64,000 bases of DNA from an uncultured Oscillospiraceae bacterium. Its GTDB lineage: Bacteria > Bacillota > Clostridia > Oscillospirales > Oscillospiraceae. The stretch lies in the NCBI GenBank assembly GCA_944386985.1, contig CALXDD010000008.1, positions 1 to 64,000 on the forward strand, given 5' to 3'. The first letter of the stretch is position 1; the number at the start of each line of letters is the position of its first letter. The position numbers and the translations under genes are program-made. Positions 23,743 to 32,231 of the stretch are shown in pieces. The notes beneath the pieces were generated by a model that saw only the letters and a list, made by a program, of their open reading frames with translations, had not been told where the DNA came from and did no database searches.

Positions 23743-24996
23743 TTATTGTTTTTCCATCTCCCGCAGCTGCCATACCAGGCGGCGGGCCGCCTCTGTGGAG
23801 ATCCCCTCCTGCCGGGCCAGCCGGACCAGATCCTCATACTCCGGCTTCTCCCGGCAGAGGTCCCCCCGCCGGGACTCCTTCCAGGTCACCGGCCCCAAGG
23901 GAGTCTCCCGGGTGACCTGCCGCCGCTCCAGCACCGTCCGCTGCTGAAGGCTCCGCCGGACGCCCAGGGTGGTGGTATAGCGGAGGATGGCCTCCGTCAG
24001 CTCCGCCTCCTTCTCCAAGCGGCAGATGCAGGTGAGCAGATGGCCGGGACGGCCCTTCTTCATGGTAATGGGAGCGGTGAACACGTCCAGCGCCCCCAGC
24101 TCCATCAAGCGCTTTGCGGCAAAGGCCAGATCCTCTCCGGTGATGTCGTCCATCTGGCACTGAAGACACACCACCTGGTCCCCGCCGCCGCTGCTGCCCC
24201 AGGCGCTGCGAAGACAGTTGGCGGCGCCGGGGAAATCCCGTGTGCCGAGGCCGCAGCCCCAGCGCTCCACGGTCATGGCGGGCATAGGCCCCCACCGCTT
24301 CACAAAGGCCCGCAGCAGGGCGGCTCCCGTGGGGGTGCACAGCTCCCCCTCCACCGCTCCGGCGGCCACAGGGACTCCCTCCAGAAGATAGGCGGTGGCG
24401 GGGGCGGGTACCGGCAGAATGCCGTGGGCGCACCGCACCTGTCCAAAGCCCACATGGACGGTGGAGGCCGCCACCAGGTCGGGACAAAGCTCCTCCATCA
24501 GCATGCAGACTCCCACTACGTCGGCTACCGCGTCCAGAGTCCCCACCTCGTGGAAATGGATCTGGTCCACGGCGGCGCCGTGGGCCCGGCTCTCCGCCGC
24601 CGCCAGCAGGCCGTAGACCTCCGCCGCCTTCTCCCGCACCGCCGCCTCTACCGGCAGGGTCTCCAGCAGATGGAGGATATCCCCCACGGTGTGGTGGCTG
24701 TGATCATGGCGGTGTTCGTGGGGGTGGTCATGGTCGTGATGGTGATGTCCGTGGTGGTGATGGTGGTCGTGGTCCGGCAGATGGTCGTCCTCCTCCCTGC
24801 CGAAGACCTTCACCGCCGCATGGGTGCCGGAGATCCCGCTCCGCACCGCCTTTTCCGCCGTGATGGTAACGCCGGGAAGGCCCAGGGCGTTGAGACGGCG
24901 CAGGAAGTCCTCCGGGCTTGGGTGCAGCTCCAGCAGAGAGGCCAGCAGCATGTCCCCCGCGGCCCCCATGGAGCAGTCCAGATACAGAATGTTCAT
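23743..24996 (-). CDS. larC: Nickel-pincer cofactor nickel insertase LarC
   Basis: A 417-residue LarC, a CTP-dependent cyclometallase that inserts nickel into the pincer pyridinium cofactor of lactate racemase and relatives. The family start MNILYLDCSMGAAGDMLLAS is present. At about residues 75-105 lies a histidine/aspartate-rich stretch (about 20 His), suited to holding nickel. LarC1 and LarC2 regions are in one frame, unlike the frameshift-dependent gene of Lactobacillus. It starts four bases inside larB (ATGA overlap), so the two are coupled. Confidence 0.94.
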   Translation of the reverse strand: MNILYLDCSMGAAGDMLLASLLELHPSPEDFLRRLNALGLPGVTITAEKAVRSGISGTHAAVKVFGREEDDHLPDHDHHHHHGHHHHDHDHPHEHRHDHSHHTVGDILHLLETLPVEAAVREKAAEVYGLLAAAESRAHGAAVDQIHFHEVGTLDAVADVVGVCMLMEELCPDLVAASTVHVGFGQVRCAHGILPVPAPATAYLLEGVPVAAGAVEGELCTPTGAALLRAFVKRWGPMPAMTVERWGCGLGTRDFPGAANCLRSAWGSSGGGDQVVCLQCQMDDITGEDLAFAAKRLMELGALDVFTAPITMKKGRPGHLLTCICRLEKEAELTEAILRYTTTLGVRRSLQQRTVLERRQVTRETPLGPVTWKESRRGDLCREKPEYEDLVRLARQEGISTEAARRLVWQLREMEKQ

Positions 24997-25757
24997 GGCT
25001 TTTTCCCCTCTAAATGGTTGATGCGGCTGGCCAGGAACCCGGCCCCGAAGCCGTTGTCGATGTTCACCACGCTGACGCCGCTGGCGCAGGAGTTGAGCAT
25101 GCTGAGGAGGGCCGCCACGCCGCCGAAGGCGGCGCCGTATCCCACGCTGGTGGGCACCCCGATCACCGGGCAGTCCACCAGGCCCCCCAGCACGCTGGTG
25201 AGGGCGCCCTCCATCCCGGCCACGGAGATGACCACCCGGGCCTCCATCAACTCCCTGGCGTGGCTGAGCGTGCGGTGGAGCCCCGCCACCCCCACGTCGT
25301 AGAGCCGCAGCACCTGGTTGCCCAGAGCCTCGGCAGTGAGAGCCGCCTCCTCGGCCACCATCATGTCGCTGGTGCCGCCGGAGGCCACCACAATGGTGCC
25401 CACCCCGTCGGGCTGGGGCATCCCGCCCACGATGCCGATGCGGCCCATCTCGTGGTAGTGGAGGTCCGCCACCTCCCGGCCCACCAGCTCCGCGGCCTGG
25501 GGGGTGAGACGGGTGATGAGCACCGTCCGCTCCCCGTGGCGGCGGAGGGCCTGGGCGATGGTGACGATCTGCTCCGGGGTCTTCCCGGCGCCGTAGATCA
25601 CCTCCGCCGCTCCCTGGCGAAGGGCACGGTGATGGTCCACCTTGGCGAAGCCCAGGTCCTCAAAGGGCTCTAACTTCAGCCGCTCCACCGCCTCCTCCAC
25701 CGGCAGGGCCCCCTCGGCCACCGCCTGCAGCAGCGCTCGTGTCTGTTCCTTGTCCAT
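24993..25757 (-). CDS. larB: Pincer cofactor biosynthesis carboxylase LarB
   Basis: A 254-residue LarB, which carboxylates and hydrolyses nicotinic acid adenine dinucleotide to start nickel-pincer cofactor synthesis. The C-terminal two thirds resemble AIR carboxylase (PurE): VVASGGTSDMMVAEEAALTA, SVAGMEGALTSVLGGL and the PTSVGYG segment. ATG 25757 follows AAGGAGTGATC. It lies two bases after larE and overlaps larC. Confidence 0.94.
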   Translation of the reverse strand: MDKEQTRALLQAVAEGALPVEEAVERLKLEPFEDLGFAKVDHHRALRQGAAEVIYGAGKTPEQIVTIAQALRRHGERTVLITRLTPQAAELVGREVADLHYHEMGRIGIVGGMPQPDGVGTIVVASGGTSDMMVAEEAALTAEALGNQVLRLYDVGVAGLHRTLSHARELMEARVVISVAGMEGALTSVLGGLVDCPVIGVPTSVGYGAAFGGVAALLSMLNSCASGVSVVNIDNGFGAGFLASRINHLEGKKP

Positions 25758-25759
25758 GA

Positions 25760-26512
25760 TCACTCCTCCTTCCGGGGCGTATCGTCCAGGGCCGCCCGGG
25801 CAAACCAGGGGGCCAGCAGCGTTTCCAGTTCCTTCCACTCCCCGCGGGCTCGTGGCAGCTGGCTCTCCGGCAGCTGCAGCAAGACTCCGTCCTCCCGCAG
25901 GCGAAGCCGCAGGTTCCGGTAGCCCCGGGCCATGAGGGCGGCCTCCCCCGCCTCCACCTTCTGAAGCTCTGATGGCGTAATGGTCCTGCCGGTGGGGAAA
26001 CGGGTGGCGAGACAGGCGTAGGAGGGCTTCTCCCAGGTAAAGAGTCCCGCTGCCCGGCTCGCCCGCCGGACATCCTCCTTGGTGACGCCGCAGAGGCGGA
26101 GAGGGGAGAGGACTCCCATCTCCCGGAGGGCCGCCATGCCGGGGCGGTCCCCGGCGTCGTCGGAGGCGTTGGTACCGTCGATGACGGTGTCGTAGCCGTC
26201 TGCCGCCGCCCGGGTTTTCAGAGCGGTGAAGAGGGACTTCTTGCAGTAGTAGCAGCGGCGTGGGGGATTGTCCGCCACATGCTCCGCCGCCAGCACGTCC
26301 ACCGGCACCACCCGGAGGAGGACCCCCAATTCCTCCGCCAGGCGGCGGGCGTCCGCCTTCTCGAAGGCGGGCTGAAAAGGGGTGGAGACAAAGTAGGCCC
26401 CCACCTCCGCGCCGGCGTCTAAGGCCGCCCACAAAAGATAGGCGGAGTCGGCGCCGCCGGAGAAGGCCAGGGCGATCTTCGGGTGGTCCTGAAAAAACTG
26501 AGAGAGGATCAT
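25760..26512 (-). CDS. larE: Sacrificial sulfur transferase LarE
   Basis: A 250-residue PP-loop protein (ALAFSGGADSAYLLWAA at about residue 15) that adenylates the pincer precursor and donates sulfur. In the Lactobacillus enzyme a cysteine is sacrificed; here the KPSYACLATRFPTGR segment carries a cysteine at the corresponding place, and PPRRCYYCKKSLF adds two more. Whether it uses a cysteine or an iron-sulfur cluster is not decided. ATG 26512 follows GGAGTACCCCC. It is the first gene of larE-larB-larC; larA is not in the window. Confidence 0.92.
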   Translation of the reverse strand: MILSQFFQDHPKIALAFSGGADSAYLLWAALDAGAEVGAYFVSTPFQPAFEKADARRLAEELGVLLRVVPVDVLAAEHVADNPPRRCYYCKKSLFTALKTRAAADGYDTVIDGTNASDDAGDRPGMAALREMGVLSPLRLCGVTKEDVRRASRAAGLFTWEKPSYACLATRFPTGRTITPSELQKVEAGEAALMARGYRNLRLRLREDGVLLQLPESQLPRARGEWKELETLLAPWFARAALDDTPRKEE

Positions 26513-26653
26513 AGGGGGTACTCCTTTTTGCCCCTGCCGGGGCGGGCGTTTTTCCCTATTATAAAAGGCCGGGGAGGATCTGTCAATTTTGGCCGCTCTG
26601 CCAGCGGGGCGAGCGTTTTGTCCCCTCTGCCGGGACAAGGCTGGTTTTGTCCT
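26513..26653. other. lar upstream region
   Basis: On the minus strand TATAATAGGG (26555-26564 area) gives a -10 for larE. Further out, CTCTGCCGGGACAAGGC and similar GC hairpins match the outer flank of the neighbouring repeat element. Confidence 0.5.
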
Positions 26654-26751
26654 GCTGACGCAGACGGGTTCTCTTTGTCGGTACCCGCCGGAGGCAGAGC
26701 ACCATTCAGCGCACCGTCGTGTAGCGACAAAAAGGACCGGCTCCCGTCAGA
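26654..26751. mobile_element. Repeat element E (98 bp, ends only)
   Basis: Runs from GCTGACG to CGTCAGA. The left TTTGTCGGTACCCG end is joined straight to GCCGGAGGC and the right end box GCACCGTCGTGTAGCGACAAAA. All internal hairpins of the long copies are missing, so it looks like an internal deletion of a type I element. Confidence 0.75.
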
Positions 26752-26827
26752 GGGCAAACCGCCCCGCCCCGCGGCTGCGGGGCAGACAAGAGCCGGTCCC
26801 GGCGGCGAGGGGACAAAATCCCCCCGC

Positions 26828-28006
26828 TCACCAGCTGACCTGGGACAAAATCCCTGTGAGATAGGCGATGGCCACGCCGTAGTTGGTCATGGGCACCCCC
26901 TGGGCCTGAGCGGACTCCAGCCGCCGCAGCACATAGGCCCGGTTGAACATACAGCCGCCGCAGTGGATCACCAGGTCGTAGGGCGTAAGGTCCGCGGGGA
27001 AATCGCTCCCCGCCGCCACATCCACCTGGAGTCCCTGGCCCGCCCGTTTGCGGAGAAGATTGGGGATCTTCACCCGGCCGATGTCCTCCTCCAGAGGCGC
27101 ATGGGTGCAGGCCTCGGCAATGAGCACCCGGCTGTGCTCCGTAAGTCCCCCAATGGCCTCCGCCCCCCTGGCAAAGGCGTCGATGTCGCCTTTATTGGCC
27201 GCCATGAGGATGGAGAAGGAGGTGAGAAGGCTCTCCTCCGGCTTCTTTTCCGCCGCAAGGGGGAAGCACTGGGAGTCGGTGATGATGAGCTTCGGCGGCT
27301 TTGCAAGGGCCGCGAGCGCCCCGTCCAGACCGTCGGCGGTGCAGCAGACGGGGATGCACTTTTTATCGAGAAGATGCCGGAGCGTCTGGACCTGGGGCAA
27401 AATCAGCCGGCCCTTGGGGGCCTGAATGTCCTGGGGCATCACCAGCAGCACCGTGTCCCCGGCGGCGCAGAGCCGCCCGGTGAGATCCATCTGACCGAAG
27501 TTTTCCGGCACAATGGCGGCGAGAGCCGTCCGCAACGCCTCGATGCCCTCCCCGGTGGCGGCGCTCACCGCCACCGCCTTGTCCCGCAGGGCCTTTGGCA
27601 GGGGGGCGGGGGGCTGGAGATCCGTCTTGGTCTGCACCGCTAAGAAGGGAATCTTCTGTTCTTTCAGCCGCTCCGCCCATTGAAGGTCCTCCTCCGTGGG
27701 CGGACCCTCCAGCACCAGCAGGGCCACGTCGGAGCGCTGGAGGGTTTTCTCTGTGGCCGCCACCCGGAGCTTTCCCAGCTCCCCCTCGTCGTCGTAGCCG
27801 GCGGTGTCGATGAACAGCACCGGGCCGATGGGGTGGAGCTCCATGGCCTTCTTCACCGGATCGGCGGTGGTGCCCGCCACCGGGGACACCAGGGCGATCT
27901 CCTGGCCGGTGAGGGCGTTGATGAGGCTGGATTTTCCGGCGTTGCGCCGCCCATAGAGGGCGATGTGGAGCCGCTGGGCGGAGGGGGTTTCCTGTAAGCC
28001 GCTCAT
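26828..28006 (-). CDS. hydF: [FeFe]-hydrogenase maturation GTPase HydF
   Basis: A 392-residue HydF, the scaffold on which the 2Fe subcluster is assembled before transfer to HydA. The N-terminal GTPase domain has GRRNAGKSSLINAL (P-loop) and DTAGYDD. The C-terminal cluster-binding domain has the expected CTHAPLEEDIG and, about 50 residues later, HCGGC. Start ATG follows GGGGAGGGGCGACC. It is the last gene of hydX-hydE-hydG-hydF; hydF lies 14 bases after hydG. Confidence 0.95.
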   Translation of the reverse strand: MSGLQETPSAQRLHIALYGRRNAGKSSLINALTGQEIALVSPVAGTTADPVKKAMELHPIGPVLFIDTAGYDDEGELGKLRVAATEKTLQRSDVALLVLEGPPTEEDLQWAERLKEQKIPFLAVQTKTDLQPPAPLPKALRDKAVAVSAATGEGIEALRTALAAIVPENFGQMDLTGRLCAAGDTVLLVMPQDIQAPKGRLILPQVQTLRHLLDKKCIPVCCTADGLDGALAALAKPPKLIITDSQCFPLAAEKKPEESLLTSFSILMAANKGDIDAFARGAEAIGGLTEHSRVLIAEACTHAPLEEDIGRVKIPNLLRKRAGQGLQVDVAAGSDFPADLTPYDLVIHCGGCMFNRAYVLRRLESAQAQGVPMTNYGVAIAYLTGILSQVSW

Positions 28007-28020
28007 GGTCGCCCCTCCCC

Positions 28021-29436
28021 TTAGAAGCGGAAGTCCCGCATGCCGCCCTCCATGTCGTGGAGGTGGCGGATCACCGTCTCCTTCACCTTGGGGTTGGTGA
28101 TCCTCTCCACCTCTTTTTCAATGAGGCGAAGCCCCTTCTCCTTGGTTTCCGGAGCGGCGTAGTCCTCTAAATACTCCTTCAGTGTCATGAGGGCGTTGGG
28201 GTGGCAGCAGTTGACGATCTGGCCGCTCTTGCAGAGAGACATAAACCGGTCGCCGGTCCTCCCCTCCCGGTAGCAGGCGGTGCAGAAGCTGGGAATATGG
28301 CCCATATCAAGCAGCCAGCTCACCACCTGGTCCAGGCTCCGGGTGTCGCTGACCTCAAACTGGCTGGAGTCCTCCTCCTCGTCCTCCGCGTAGCCGCCCA
28401 CGCTGGTGCGGCTGCCGCCGCTGATCTGGGACACGCCCAGCTCCAGCACACGCTCCCGGCACTCCTTGCTCTCCCGGGTGGAGATGATGAGGCCGGTGTA
28501 GGGCACGGCGATGCGGAGGATGGCCACAATTCTGGCGAAGAGGTCGTCGCTGATGCCGTTGTCAAACTGGTCGGGATCGATATCGTCGGCCCGGCGCAGC
28601 CGGGGCACGCTGATGGTGTGGGGGCCCACCCCGTGGACCGCCTCTAAATGCTCGGCGTGCATGAGAAGACCCACGAAGTCGTAGTCATAGAGGTTGAGTC
28701 CAAAGAGCACGCCGCAGCCCACGTCGTCGATGCCCCCCTCCATGGCCCGGTCCATAGCCTCGGTGTGGTAGGCGTAGTCGCTCTTGGGGCCGGTAGGGTG
28801 GAGGTATTCGTACTGCTCCTTGTTGTAGGTCTCCTGGAAGAGGATGTAGGTGCCGATCCCCGCCTCCTTCAGCTTCCGGTAGTTCTCCACAGTGGTGGCG
28901 GCGATGTTCACATTCACCCGGCGGATGGCCCCGTTTTTGTGGTGGATGCCGTAGATGGTTTTGATGCTCTCCAGCACATACTCAATGGGGCAGTTCTTGG
29001 GGTCCTCGCCGGTCTCCAGCGCCAGCCGCTTGTGGCCCATATCCTGGAGGGCCACCACCTCCCGGACAATCTCCTCCTGGCTCAGCTGCTTGCGGGGGAT
29101 GTGCTTGTTCTGTCCGTGGTAGGGGCAGTAGCGGCAGCCGTTGACGCAGTAGTTGGAGAGGTACAGGGGGGCAAACATGACGATACGATTGCCGTAAAAC
29201 CGCTCTTTGATCCGCCGGGCCAGACCGTACATCTTCTCAATGAGGTCCGGGTCCTCGCACTTGAGGAGCACCGCCGCCTCCCGGTGGGTGAGGCCCTTGC
29301 AGTCCTCCGCCCGCTGGAGGAGGGACTCCACCAAACCGCGGTCATTCTTGTGTTCCTCAGCGTACCGGAGGGTTTCCCGGATTTCTCCGTCGTTGATGAA
29401 TTCTTCGGCTTTCAGGGATTTGGGATCATAGGACAT
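28021..29436 (-). CDS. hydG: [FeFe]-hydrogenase maturase HydG (radical SAM)
   Basis: A 471-residue HydG, which cleaves tyrosine to give the CO and cyanide ligands of the H-cluster. The radical SAM cluster motif is CVNGCRYC near residue 95, with the ThiH-like fold. The C-terminal extension carries CTACYREGRTGDRF, the ligands of the second cluster that carries the dangler iron. ATG 29436 follows AAGGATG; an in-frame upstream start at 29463 is less well placed. It lies between hydE and hydF. Confidence 0.96.
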   Translation of the reverse strand: MSYDPKSLKAEEFINDGEIRETLRYAEEHKNDRGLVESLLQRAEDCKGLTHREAAVLLKCEDPDLIEKMYGLARRIKERFYGNRIVMFAPLYLSNYCVNGCRYCPYHGQNKHIPRKQLSQEEIVREVVALQDMGHKRLALETGEDPKNCPIEYVLESIKTIYGIHHKNGAIRRVNVNIAATTVENYRKLKEAGIGTYILFQETYNKEQYEYLHPTGPKSDYAYHTEAMDRAMEGGIDDVGCGVLFGLNLYDYDFVGLLMHAEHLEAVHGVGPHTISVPRLRRADDIDPDQFDNGISDDLFARIVAILRIAVPYTGLIISTRESKECRERVLELGVSQISGGSRTSVGGYAEDEEEDSSQFEVSDTRSLDQVVSWLLDMGHIPSFCTACYREGRTGDRFMSLCKSGQIVNCCHPNALMTLKEYLEDYAAPETKEKGLRLIEKEVERITNPKVKETVIRHLHDMEGGMRDFRF

Positions 29437-29478
29437 GGTGCATCCTTCTTTCTGTTTTCTCAAATTTTCGTCAGTCTT

Positions 29479-30441
29479 TTACAGGGGTACCCGCCCCAGA
29501 GCCCGGATCTGGTCCTCCAGCAGCTTTCGCTGGGCGGGGATGTCCGTGTCCGGCAGGGCGGCGGGGTAGATCTCATACTGCCGCTTGTAGGCGTTGGGGG
29601 TGATCTTCCGCATGACCACGTTGGCCCCGCCGGAGAACACTCTTCCGTTGTCCCCCCGGACGGTGAGGGCGGTGGTGGCGGGGAGATTGGCCCTTGGCAG
29701 CAGCAGCCGGGCCAGGGCCACGCACCGGCGGGTCAGCTCCGCGCTGCCCGGGGCGGCGTCTCTGAGGGGAGTCTCCGGATGGGGCAGGAAGGGGCCGATG
29801 CCCGCCATGTCGCAGGGGATGTCCTTGAGCAGCAGGAGGTCCTTTGCCAGCACGTCCGGAGTCTGGCCGGGAAGCCCCACCATAAAGCCGCTGCCGGTCT
29901 CATAGCCGAGGGTCTTCAGCGTCCGAAGGCAGTTCACCCGCTCCCGGAGGGTGCCGTCGGGGTGAAGGCTTTGGTACAAATCCTCGTCGGCAGTTTCGTG
30001 CTTGAGGAGATACCGGTCCGCCCCCGCCTGCCGGAGAAGCGCATAGTCCTCCCGGCTCAGCTCTCCGCAGCCCAGAGTCACCGCCATATCGGTGGTCCTT
30101 TTAATCTCTTGGACGATCTCCCCCAAAAGCTTCGGGGTATACCAGGGGTCCTCCCCGGACTGGAGGACGATGGTGCGATAGCCCACCTCGAAGGCCGAGC
30201 GGACGGAGGCAAGAATCTCCTCGGGGGTCATGCGGTAGCGGGGCAGGTCCTTTCGGGGGGCCCGGAGGCCGCAGTAGGCGCATTTTCTTCGGCAGTGGTT
30301 GGAAAATTCCAGCAGGGCCCGGATGTGGACCGTGTCCCCCACCGCCTCCTTTCGGACCCGGTCGGCCTCCTCATAGATGGGGGAAAAGTCCTCCAGAGCC
30401 AGAAGCTGTGCCAGCCCCTCCCGGCTGAGGTCCGGCGTCAC
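29479..30441 (-). CDS. hydE: [FeFe]-hydrogenase maturase HydE (radical SAM)
   Basis: A 320-residue radical SAM protein of the BioB-like HydE branch, with the cluster motif CRRKCAYCGLR near residue 55 and the SAM-binding QSGEDPWYT and GCGELSREDY regions. HydE processes the iron-cysteine product of HydG towards the 2Fe subcluster. It starts at GTG 30441, overlapping the stop of the preceding gene (GTGA). Slightly shorter than typical HydE (about 340-350). Confidence 0.92.
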   Translation of the reverse strand: MTPDLSREGLAQLLALEDFSPIYEEADRVRKEAVGDTVHIRALLEFSNHCRRKCAYCGLRAPRKDLPRYRMTPEEILASVRSAFEVGYRTIVLQSGEDPWYTPKLLGEIVQEIKRTTDMAVTLGCGELSREDYALLRQAGADRYLLKHETADEDLYQSLHPDGTLRERVNCLRTLKTLGYETGSGFMVGLPGQTPDVLAKDLLLLKDIPCDMAGIGPFLPHPETPLRDAAPGSAELTRRCVALARLLLPRANLPATTALTVRGDNGRVFSGGANVVMRKITPNAYKRQYEIYPAALPDTDIPAQRKLLEDQIRALGRVPL

Positions 30442-30692
30442 GCCTTGCCCTCGGGGGAGTAGAGGGCCTTGGCGCTGACCCCCTCCAGCATCCCCAGCTT
30501 GCCGGTGAGGGCGCTGATGGCGTCGGCGGGAGCGTCCACAATGACGCTGATGACGCTGATGCCCCGCTGGCGGTAGGGAATGCCCATGCGGCCCACGATG
30601 TAATTGCTGTAGTCGTGGAGAATGTGGTTGATGCGGTCGGTGACCTCCAGATTCTCCACAATGATGCCGATAACGGCCAGACGTGTCTCCAT
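30438..30692 (-). CDS. TM1266-family iron-only hydrogenase system regulator
   Basis: An 84-residue ACT/ferredoxin-like small protein, METRLAVIGIIVEN...YIVGRMGIPYRQRGISVISVIVDAPAD. This family is found almost only with hydEFG genes and is named a putative regulator (HydX-like); its ligand is unknown. ATG follows AAGGAGAAGGAG. It is the first gene of the operon and overlaps hydE by four bases. A terminator hairpin lies just 30 bases upstream of its start. Confidence 0.88.
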   Translation of the reverse strand: METRLAVIGIIVENLEVTDRINHILHDYSNYIVGRMGIPYRQRGISVISVIVDAPADAISALTGKLGMLEGVSAKALYSPEGKA

Positions 30693-30715
30693 ACTCCTTC
30701 TCCTTTTGAAAAATA

Positions 30716-30752
30716 GTAAAAAACGCCTGCGCGGAGCGTCCGCGCAGGCGTT
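30716..30752 (-). terminator. Terminator inside the leader of the hyd operon
   Basis: AACGCCTGCGCGGA pairs with TCCGCGCAGGCGTT, followed on the minus strand by TTTTTT. It ends about 25 bases before the first hyd start, leaving no room for a promoter between them. Confidence 0.88.
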
Positions 30753-30928
30753 GCAGATTACAGACAGTTTCCCTCAAAACGGGGAGGGGAGAACGGCAGT
30801 CTGCCATCTTTCCCGTAGGGCCATCCCTCCGGGTCAGCACAGGACGCAAGCCGCCTTTGACGGCGGGAGATCCCGGCGCCGCAGGCTGGGGTTCTCTCTC
30901 AGTATACCACAGATTCCTCCCTTTGCAA
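30753..30928 (-). promoter_or_regulatory. Candidate attenuating leader of the hyd operon
   Basis: A minus-strand promoter TTGCAA (30923-30928), 16 bases, TATACT (30901-30906) lies over the end of carD. The following 140 bases are GC-rich with several stems: CCGCC/GGCGG near 30855, CCCG..CGGG near 30820, and CAGAC/GTCTG bracketing the stretch before the terminator. I do not recognise a known riboswitch class. Promoter, structured leader and terminator together suggest premature termination under some signal. Confidence 0.6.
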
Positions 30929-31441
30929 GAGATTTCCGGAGCGGGGCGGCCGCAGCCGCTCCTCCACCAGCGACTCTGCCCGCTCCGGGGATACCCCCAG
31001 CGCCACGGAGAGCTCCGTGTACAAAAGCCGCTGTGCCCGTTTCCGGTAGCGCTCATCCATGCCGCCCAGCCGCCGGCCCCGGCGCTCCACGGCCGCCCTG
31101 CGGCCCTCCACCGTTTTCAGCAGCCGGACCAGCTCCCGGCAGCTGTGGCTTTTCACCATGGCCCGATACCGGTCCTCCCACTGGCGGAGGCTCCCGCCGC
31201 TGAGATCCACCGTCAGCGCGGGAATCTCCTTGAGAAGGGCCTGGGCCTCCTCATAGGTGAGGACAGGCCGGAGAAAGGCGGTGGTGTCCACCGGCACGAA
31301 CACCCGCCCCGGCTCCCCCACCACCTCCAGGGTGTAGTACAGCCCCGCCCGGGCGTCGGGGATACGGTCGAGGGGGCCGATGGCCTCGATGCGGCAGACG
31401 CCGGCCTGGGCGTAGAACACATAGCTGCCCTTCGGATACAT
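30899..31441 (-). CDS. CarD/CdnL-family transcription regulator
   Basis: A 180-residue protein whose N-terminal part (MYPKGSYVFYAQAGVCRIEAI to about residue 60) is the CarD/TRCF RNA-polymerase-interacting fold, followed by a helical C-terminal DNA-binding part rich in arginine (VERRGRRLGGMDERYRKRAQ). CarD proteins bind the RNAP beta subunit at promoters and alter open-complex stability. It starts directly after the stop of the 79-residue gene, so they are coupled. The hyd promoter lies over its last codons. Confidence 0.87.
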   Translation of the reverse strand: MYPKGSYVFYAQAGVCRIEAIGPLDRIPDARAGLYYTLEVVGEPGRVFVPVDTTAFLRPVLTYEEAQALLKEIPALTVDLSGGSLRQWEDRYRAMVKSHSCRELVRLLKTVEGRRAAVERRGRRLGGMDERYRKRAQRLLYTELSVALGVSPERAESLVEERLRPPRSGNLLQREESVVY

Positions 31442-31442
31442 G

Positions 31443-31682
31443 TCAGTCCAGGTAGCTGCCGCAGCTCTGGTTGTTGTATTGCCGCTTGATCTCGATGACC
31501 AAAGAGCCGTCGGCCTGGGCCTCCTCCCGCAGCAGGCGGTAGCGGGTGCCGTTGCGGTCCATGGTCCGCTTGTACTGCTCATACTCCAGCTGCACCGCCT
31601 GGACCGCCGCGTCGTGGGGCAGATTGTCCCGCAGCTGAAAGTGGATGGTCTGGGTCAGGCACGCGGCCTTGATACGCTTCAT
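31443..31682 (-). CDS. Small protein of unknown function, coupled to carD
   Basis: A 79-residue protein (MKRIKAACLTQTIHFQLRDN start) rich in charged residues, with no signal peptide or membrane segment. I do not know its family. ATG follows AAAAAGGAGGCGCATGAT. It is translated just ahead of the CarD-type gene and could act with it. Confidence 0.75.
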   Translation of the reverse strand: MKRIKAACLTQTIHFQLRDNLPHDAAVQAVQLEYEQYKRTMDRNGTRYRLLREEAQADGSLVIEIKRQYNNQSCGSYLD

Positions 31683-31889
31683 ATCATGCGCCTCCTTTTT
31701 GATATTTCCATTTTACATCACTTTTCACAGTATTTTCAAAGGATATTTTTCTTATATAAAAATTTTTGTGTATTTTTGCGCAGAGAGCAGGCGTTTGGAT
31801 TTGTGCACAATCACAAGGGGGCTTGACAGGAAGAAAAACTTCTATATACTTAGTATTACTAATTAGCTATACAAAGTGGGAGGCGAAAA
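31683..31889. promoter_or_regulatory. Divergent control region with a PadR-type operator
   Basis: For the padR gene: TTGACA near 31824, 16 bases, TATACT. The perfect dyad TTAGTATTACTAA directly follows the -10, a plausible autoregulatory PadR site. The carD side is very AT-rich. Confidence 0.7.
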
Positions 31890-32231
31890 ATGGTGGACGC
31901 CAAATACATCCGGCAGTTCAAAAAGGGCGCGATGGAGCTGGTGCTGCTGGGGCTTCTGCGGGAGGGGGATGCCTACGGCTATCAGCTGATCTGCCAGCTG
32001 GACTGCCGGGGCGGCGCCATCTTCGGCGGCGCCCGGGAGGGGACCATCTACCCGGTGCTCTACCGCCTGGAGGAGGCGGGACTCATCCGCAGCCGTCTGG
32101 CGGCGGAGGGCGGCCGGGAACGAAAGTATTACGCCCTGACGGACCGGGGGCGGGAGACCCTGGAGGAGCTGACATCGTTTTGGCAGGAGTTCACCCGGTG
32201 CGTCAACGGATTTTTGGAGGAGGAACGATAA
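31890..32231 (+). CDS. PadR-family transcriptional regulator
   Basis: A 113-residue PadR-type winged-helix repressor: FKKGAMELVLLGLLREGDAYGYQL start, the wing region EGTIYPVLYRLEEAGLI, and KYYALTDRGRETLEEL. Members usually repress their own operon. ATG follows GGGAGGCG. Its stop overlaps the next gene by one base (TAATG), the standard pairing of PadR with a DUF1700-type membrane protein. Confidence 0.9.
   Translation: MVDAKYIRQFKKGAMELVLLGLLREGDAYGYQLICQLDCRGGAIFGGAREGTIYPVLYRLEEAGLIRSRLAAEGGRERKYYALTDRGRETLEELTSFWQEFTRCVNGFLEEER

Noticed and set aside
26600..26650. CGAGCGTTTTG with flanking hairpins resembling the core of the gene-end units
   Set aside because: No copy of a gene end and no inverted gene segment is present; it is better explained as the outer flank of repeat element E.
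30780..30880. Plus-strand resemblance of the hyd leader to a cyclic-di-GMP riboswitch (GGACGCAAGC)
   Set aside because: Only a short string fits; the GAAA loop and tetraloop receptor are absent, and no gene follows on that strand.
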